Below are positions 57,893 through 64,000 of a stretch of 64,000 nt of DNA, one piece after another (positions within the stretch are counted from its first letter, which is position 1; the number at the start of each line of letters is the position of its first letter). The notes under the pieces were generated by a model that searched no databases, had not been told where the DNA came from, and saw nothing but the letters and a program-made list of their open reading frames with translations. Location: contig NC_088342.1 of assembly GCF_036884655.1 (NCBI RefSeq), positions 33,292,001-33,356,000 of the forward strand. Reading direction: 5' to 3'. The stretch comes from Musa acuminata AAA Group. Taxonomy: Eukaryota > Streptophyta > Magnoliopsida > Zingiberales > Musaceae. The translations under genes were made by a program, and so were the position numbers.

Positions 57893-60800
57893 AGATCTAA
57901 CCGTGGAGGGGAATATTACAACAGAAATGACGGCTCAAGTGAATAACGTCGAGGACCATTTGCTCTATGCTTAGAGGAGTGTGGAATTATCCCTCTGTAT
58001 AAAATGCCAAGGTCACCTAACATGAATGGTGTAGTTGAAAGACGAAACTGCATACTTAAAGACATAGTAAGAAATATGATTTTTTAATCTACTTTGCCAG
58101 AGTCACCCTGAAGAGAAGCAATAAAAACTATAGCTTACATTCTTATAGAGTACCAATTAAAGCAACTACAAAAACACCTTATGAGCTTTGGACCGGAAGA
58201 AAGCCTAGTCTAAGACACTTTCATAGGTTGTCTATCTAAGACAAGGCTTTACAGGCCTAACGAAAAGAAATTGGAACCCCAAACAATAAGCAATTATTTT
58301 ATTGGTTATTCTGAACGATCTAAGGGGTACAAATTTTATAATCCCAAATCAATAAATATTTTTGAGACGAGTATTGCTACAAGGATATTGAGTTTGGGGG
58401 GAGAAATAAGGTTAAAGACTTTACGTTTGAGGAAGAATTGGTTCAATTTAATCCAATTTATATAGTTGCCACTGATGTGGTAAATTCAATACCTCAAAAG
58501 GATATAGTTATTTCAACTCTCATATAGTATAAGAAAATTATTCATGAGGATCAAACTCAACATCCATAAGAACATATGCCACAAGAGCTAGCACCTTTGT
58601 GATGATCCATTAGGGTAAGGAGGAGTGTCATTTCATATGATTATATGGTATTTCTCTGGGAACATGAAAAAAGTAGTGATATGATGGAAGATGATCCAAT
58701 CAACTTCTGTCAAGCCATAGAGGATTCCAATTCTGATAAGTGGATTAAAGCAATGAATCAAGAGTATAAGTCCATACAAGACAATAAAGTTTGAGAACTT
58801 GTCCCATTACTAGAAGGAGTGAAACCTATTGGTTGTAAATGAATTTTTAAAACCAAAGGGGATTCTAATGGTAATGTGGAGAGATATAATGCACGTCTTG
58901 TGGCAAAGGGCTATACTCAAAAAGAAGGGATTGACTTTAAATAAACCTCTCCGGTTTTAACGAATGACTCTTTTAGAATAATTATGGCTTTAGCCACACA
59001 TTTTGATTTGGAGCTCTTTTAGATGGATGTCAAAATAACAATTCTCAATGGAAATATTGATGAAATAATTTATATGGTACAACCAGAATACTTTGTATCA
59101 AAAGAACCTAAAGAAAATAATATGTAAATTGATAAAATCTATCTATGAGATAAAACATATTGAATCTTGGATTTTGACGATGAAATCAATTAATGAGTTT
59201 ACGATCTAATGTACATTTAAGTGATGTAGGACTATATTCAATCAGGAAAGATAAATTGATTAAAGCGGTGGAATCAAAAGTTGGGCTAAAATGGAACATG
59301 TCAGAAGATTGGATGTCGGACCGGAGGAATGGTCGACATATCAGCAGAAGGCTTCGTGCCATGAGTTCGAGCATCGGGCCAAAAGGATCAGACATTGCAC
59401 TAAGGAGATCGGGTGTTGCGGATATCAACATGTCGATTGGGCAATACATCATAAGAGAGGACGATATGCCGAAGGTTCGGGTGAAGCATCGGATGAACCA
59501 ATGACATGTTGGATAACTTAGAATTCTTACTTATAATAATTTGTCTAGATCGAAGTAGTTTTAGTTCTAATTGGATTGTTTAGAATATAATTAGACCAAC
59601 TCAATTATGGGTTAACTCGGCCTGAATTGGGGTTATTTTGGGCCAAGTGGAAGGCCCAATTAGTGACCCATAGTTGGCCCAAGCTGTGACACTGCCAGTT
59701 TAGGTGATAATATTGCTCAGATACAATCTCCCAGACTGTGTTAGGCGATGGTACCACCTAGTCTCAAACTAGCAGGCGGTGGTATTGCTAGTACCCCGAA
59801 AACCCAAGATGAGATCATTTGGTCCCTAAATTTGAATTCATTTGGGGCCTAAAAAAGCCCTACTCATCCTTACTCAGTAAACACATCAATTGTGAGTTAA
59901 AGAAAAGAAAAATGCTATAGTAATATTATAAAAACTCGTCTCAAGCTCTCAGTATTATATATGAAGTTTAAGAGAGAGGTGAGGTTGTAAAGGTTATCTC
60001 CTAAACCGGTGAAAAGGAGAAAATGGGTGTAAAAGGATAGTTGATCTTCCTCCGTTGAAAGAAGATCGATAGTGAAAGCCGATGGCCTTGAGTGAAGAGG
60101 AATCAGGAGTGGATGCAGGTCACGATGATCGAACCACTATAAAACTTAGTTTGTATTTATATTTTGTTGTTTACCTTTATTGCAAACTGCTTTACTTGCT
60201 CATTACATTTTTATGAACGTTTTCGAGTTAAACATATTTCCAATATGATTTTATCGAACGAAATTTTCGAATCGATGTAATTTTTATCGTAAGCACTAAT
60301 TCACACTCCCCCCCTCTTAGTGCCGATTTCGATCCTAACAAAACAAACATCCTTTTAGTAGTATCACAAATTTCATCAAGTAATTATCTCATTTGGTTTT
60401 AAGATGAATGTTGTTGATGATTGCATGTATCATAAATTCAGTGGGAGCAAATTTATTTTACTTATATTTTATACGGATGACATTCTGCTTGCCACTAATG
60501 ATATAGACATATTGCACGAAACCAAGAGATTTTTATCTAGAAATTTTGAGATGAAAGATCTTGGTGATACCCCTTTTGTATTAGGAATCAAGATACACCG
60601 AGATAGATCGCGAGGTATTCTAGGATTATTACAAAGGAACTATATCGATAAAGTACTCAAAAGGTTTAGCATATAGGATTGTAAACCAGGAGACACCCCT
60701 ATCACAAAGGGAGACAAGTTCAGTCTCAATTAGTGCCTTAAAAAAAATCTGGAAACTTAAGAAATGCAGAAGATTTCCTATGCATTAGCTTTAGGGAGTC

Positions 60801-61032
60801 TAATGTATGCACAGGTTTGTACGCGTCAAGATATAATGTACATTGTTGGAATGTTAGATAGATACTTAAGCAATCATGGAATGAATCATTGGAATGTAGC
60901 TAAAAGAGTCATGAGATATTTAAAGAGAACAAAAGATCATATGGGAGATCAGACCATTTGAAGATCATTGGATATTCTGACTCCGATTTTACTAGATGCT
61001 AAGACAATATGATTTAATATTCTCCGACACAT
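57893..61032 (+). mobile_element. Decayed copia pol (copy 5)
   Basis: Same remnant with the YTDD change of copy 4. The RNase H part matches copies 1-3. Confidence 0.88.
59158..60340 (+). mobile_element. Solo LTR in copia RT (copy 5)
   Basis: Same insert and AAACA flanks; private changes at 59225 (C to T) and near 59587 (G to A). Confidence 0.8.
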
Positions 61033-61881
61033 TCAAAAATAATAATTAATTATAAAAATAATATATAATTAATCTAGAATTATACACATGAATACATTTA
61101 ATGAGACTTATATTTTATAATTTATAATTTATACAAATACTATATTGTGGAGCATGACATAGTTGTAATATGCTTAGACATCTAAGATTACAATTAATTA
61201 AAGGTCAAAGAGAGTTAAGTTGGTAATTGCTGATTTATTTGGCAAATCAAAAATTTATGGCTATTGAATTGACTTGCTAAATACATAAGAAAGATCAGAA
61301 AAACTCAACCATATGACTTTAACTTAGTGTAAAAAAAAATCTAATTAATGAAATACGATGTTAATTTAAAGCTGAAGTAAATGCATTCTGAAAGTAGAAA
61401 TTTATTCAGAAAAAAGGAAAGAAAAAAGTGTAAGAGTTGTTTGTATTAGTTTGAAAATAGTATCTCATTCATTTCAATATAGTGCTACTTGATTAACCTC
61501 TCATCAGATTCTATCGTTATTGTTGGAGAAGCATCTTATGCTTATATTTACAGTGTGCAAAACTAGGAGGAAAAAGAAAGGCCATGCTCAACATCAAACA
61601 CAATGAAAAAGTATTGCATTTCGGAAGGAGATTATTATCAAACCATGAGTGCTTTCAACGTTCCCAAAAATGACGGCACAGTTCCAGTGGAAGAATAGTC
61701 AATACTCTGAAATTTGGAACCTATTTTTCTGAAGCAAAATCTCAAAATATATTATGCTGCAATGGAGCAATGGTTCAGTTCTTTTCATTGCAATCTGAGG
61801 CCATCAAAAAATTACAATCTGTCCAGAAAATTCAGACGTAAGTGAATTTGAACGATCCCTCCAAGTACTTCAACATCAAGG

Positions 61882-62619
61882 TCATTCTTCTTCCTCTCCT
61901 TTTACAACATCAACACTTGCTTTGATTTCAGAAGACTCACTTACAAGTAACATAAGCTCCTTGAAAAAGAAGTCTAACTTATTGCAGTCAAAATCTTCGA
62001 TTGCCGATGATACTGTCGCTTTTGATCTTTGATGAGATTGTTTATTTTCTTGTTGTAGTTGAAAGTGATACATTCTCAGAGCATCGTCCGTGGAAATCTC
62101 TTGAACGGGCTTGTAAAGACTTTGAAACGTGCATCTGTCTTCAAGCTTCTTAACTAACTTTTCTTTGAATTGATCTGGGAGGTTTACAAATGCACTACGA
62201 AATAATGTAGGAAAAATAAGATACCAAAATTCTTCTGCAGAAAGAGATCAGTAAATACTATCACTTTTCACCTTGTGATGCCTCTAACAATTCCCCATTT
62301 GTAACCACTGCTTGCAGATTGCTTAAACCCAATGTTGAAGCCCTCTTGGGCAGAAGCTTCCTTTCCTGCAGATATACCATCTCGATAACCCATATAAACT
62401 TTTGTCAAGGGTTCCATATGATACATCCTCAAGTTTAAAGCCCTAAAAGTTTTACTATGAAGAGTTTTGGACAAAGGATATGCATATCATTTATAGATTG
62501 CAAGGATACTGTATAAAATTGATCATAACGCCTCTTCTGTTCTCTGTTTAAGTCAGCATCTGAGATTTCATTCAGAAGCCCATCATCACACCAAGAATCA
62601 TCAGAAGCATGCTCTGGAA
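61882..62619 (-). CDS. Yae1-domain protein (copy 5)
   Basis: Exons at 62619-62510, about 62398-62272 and 62194-61882. Same coding sequence as copy 1. Confidence 0.72.
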
Positions 62620-63304
62620 CTAAAACTAACTCATTAGCATATTAAACTTTGTATTTGGTCAAAACAACCATGGCAGTATATCATACAACTTCCACAAAAG
62701 GCATCATGTAAATGCTACATAAACACCAAAGAGACCAAAATGTCATCTAATATATCCATAATATAGTCACTAATTTGAGGAAGAATGAAATTAAAATTTT
62801 AGTTTTGATGAAACTATACTCTGCACATGAATTGCTATGCATGCATCTAGGCCAATCAAATTCAATCGTCTCTGACTTTAAAGGAACAATTCATTCGATT
62901 CCAAAATCTCCACATGTGCATGCTCGCTCAATAGCAGAAATGAAAAAGAAACAGTAAAACAATATGATGCATGAGCAATTAAATTAATTTATTAATAAAA
63001 TAAATTTAATTTGTTTAGAGATATTTTACATATGTAATAACATGAAAATATCTACTCAACGAGGAGAAAAAGAAAGAAAAAATACAACAAAAAAGAAATC
63101 ATATTATTGAAAATTACAAATCTTGATTGAATATCTTAAAGATTCATCTCTATAAAGATGAAAGATTATCAATCAAAAATATCATGAAGAGAGGAAGACT
63201 ATTTCTCAAATCAAATCAGAAACGAAGAACAAGATATCATATATTTGATTTGATGCGATTGTAATTTTTTAAATTTCTGTAATTTTCTTTTTATTCTTAT
63301 ACTT

Positions 63305-64000
63305 GAGCATATAAAAATGGGCTATAACATTGTAATGTATGAATAAAAAAAGGATCCATGAATCAAGTTTTTTTCCTTTCCCACCTTGTGAGGTATGCGG
63401 AGGTGCAAGACTTCTATCCTAGGAGTGTTATCTTTGAGCCAATTGGATAGTTATACATTTGCTTATTATTTTTAGTTATTATCTTTCACTTTTCTCTTTC
63501 TATTCCTCCACTATGAAAGTAATTTGTTGTTGCTCGTCCTACATGCCAACCAATATTGAACACTTCAAAATTAAATATACCATCACATAAGTCTCAGAGA
63601 TATAACCGCAGTGCCTCACCACAATGCTAAAAACTTTGCAAATATCTAGTATTGGTAACAAACCTCATAGCAAACTTTTTACCTTCATCCTCTTGTGATG
63701 ATCTAAGCATGTCCTACAAATAAATCAATTTGTTCCAAAGAGAAACAGAAGAATAGAAATAGCAGGTGCCACCAATTCCACCAAGTAAACCTTTTTCATA
63801 TAAAAATATGACCAAAAGTATCAAATTTATGAGGAAAAAAAAAGCTCACTGAGGGAAAGAACAAGGGTGATCTAGAAGTTGTCCGCTTGCGGAGGGAGGG
63901 CAGCCATCAGAGTTAGAGCTTATCGGGAGAATCACATCAATCGGATCGATAAGCAGCAAAAACACATAGTCCTAGATTAATCATGAGGACCAGATTGATG
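63305..64000 (+). repeat. Tandem unit copy 6, first 696 bp
   Basis: This is the start of a sixth copy, cut by the window end, so the array continues to the right. One private change is visible: GAGGTATGCGG where all other copies read GAGGCATGCGG (about 63394). The left end of the window is also inside the array or at its edge; nothing unrelated to the unit is present anywhere. Confidence 0.95.

Larger units (their letters stand above)
50663..63304 (+). repeat. Tandem unit copy 5 (12642 bp)
   Basis: This is the shortest copy. It has 12 rather than 9 C in the C-run at 51617-51628, a 39-nt (AT)n tract, two ATAATTT repeats, the 6-bp insertion, and loss of one 27-bp repeat to the right of the inverted repeat (near 56935). 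These five changes sum exactly to the length difference from copy 1. Private substitutions include about 52407, about 54375, about 55978, 59225 and about 59587. Confidence 0.97.

Noticed and set aside
1..64000. tRNA, rRNA, telomere or centromere satellite as the basis of the array
   Set aside because: No tRNA- or rRNA-like stretch and no short centromeric monomer is visible; the unit is a unique-sequence mosaic.

Overview
The window is plant nuclear DNA, not prokaryotic. It carries spliced gene remnants with GT..AG introns, Ty1/copia, LINE-type and CACTA-type transposon remains, a MITE with an 8-bp target-site duplication, and long AT-rich spacers. GTACCG-rich and GCG/CTCGCC-rich small elements suggest a monocot, possibly the banana order, but that placement is a guess.

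The dominant fact is a head-to-tail tandem array with a unit of about 12.66 kb. Five full copies and 696 bp of a sixth fill the window. The copies start at 1, 12670, 25322, 37985, 50663 and 63305, with lengths 12669, 12652, 12663, 12678 and 12642. Every length difference is explained by five small indels: the (AT)n tract, a 7-bp ATAATTT repeat, a 6-bp insertion, a C-run, and loss of one 27-bp repeat in copy 5. Base substitutions are rare (about 30 variable sites seen by eye over five copies). To convert a copy-1 position, add the following. Copy 2: +12669 up to the (AT)n tract, +12659 to about 10490, then +12652. Copy 3: +25321 to about 4650, +25327 to the (AT)n, then +25315. Copy 4: +37984, +37990, +38000 to about 10490, then +37993. 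Copy 5: +50662 to the C-run at 955, +50665 to about 4650, +50671 to about 6260, +50644 to the (AT)n, +50642 to about 10490, then +50635. Copy 6: +63304.

Layout of one unit (copy-1 coordinates): 1-153 possible LTR remnant reaching back over the junction; 277-770 exon-like and 5'-UTR-like stretches on the minus strand; 1510-2160 broken DUF4283 ORF of LINE type; 2248-2670 CACTA-type terminus; 3344-4598 GCG-rich element holding a low-complexity tract and a nested 222-bp MITE; 4701-5226 two exon-like pieces of a gene on the minus strand; 5227-6402 long modular inverted repeat (421-bp arms, 78-bp spacer) built from a 27-bp motif; 6614-7160 first exon and promoter-like piece of another minus-strand gene; 7203-7243 (AT)n; 7251-10390 decayed copia integrase/RT/RNase H with a 1183-bp solo LTR inside the RT; 11247-11984 minus-strand Yae1-domain gene, the only reading frame that still looks functional.

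The Yae1-type gene (family role: adaptor for Fe-S cluster delivery to ABCE1/Rli1, with LTO1) is repeated five times with open exons in all copies, so the array could change its dosage. Its N-terminal exon is not identified. The rest of the unit looks like transposon debris and captured gene pieces that were amplified together with it.
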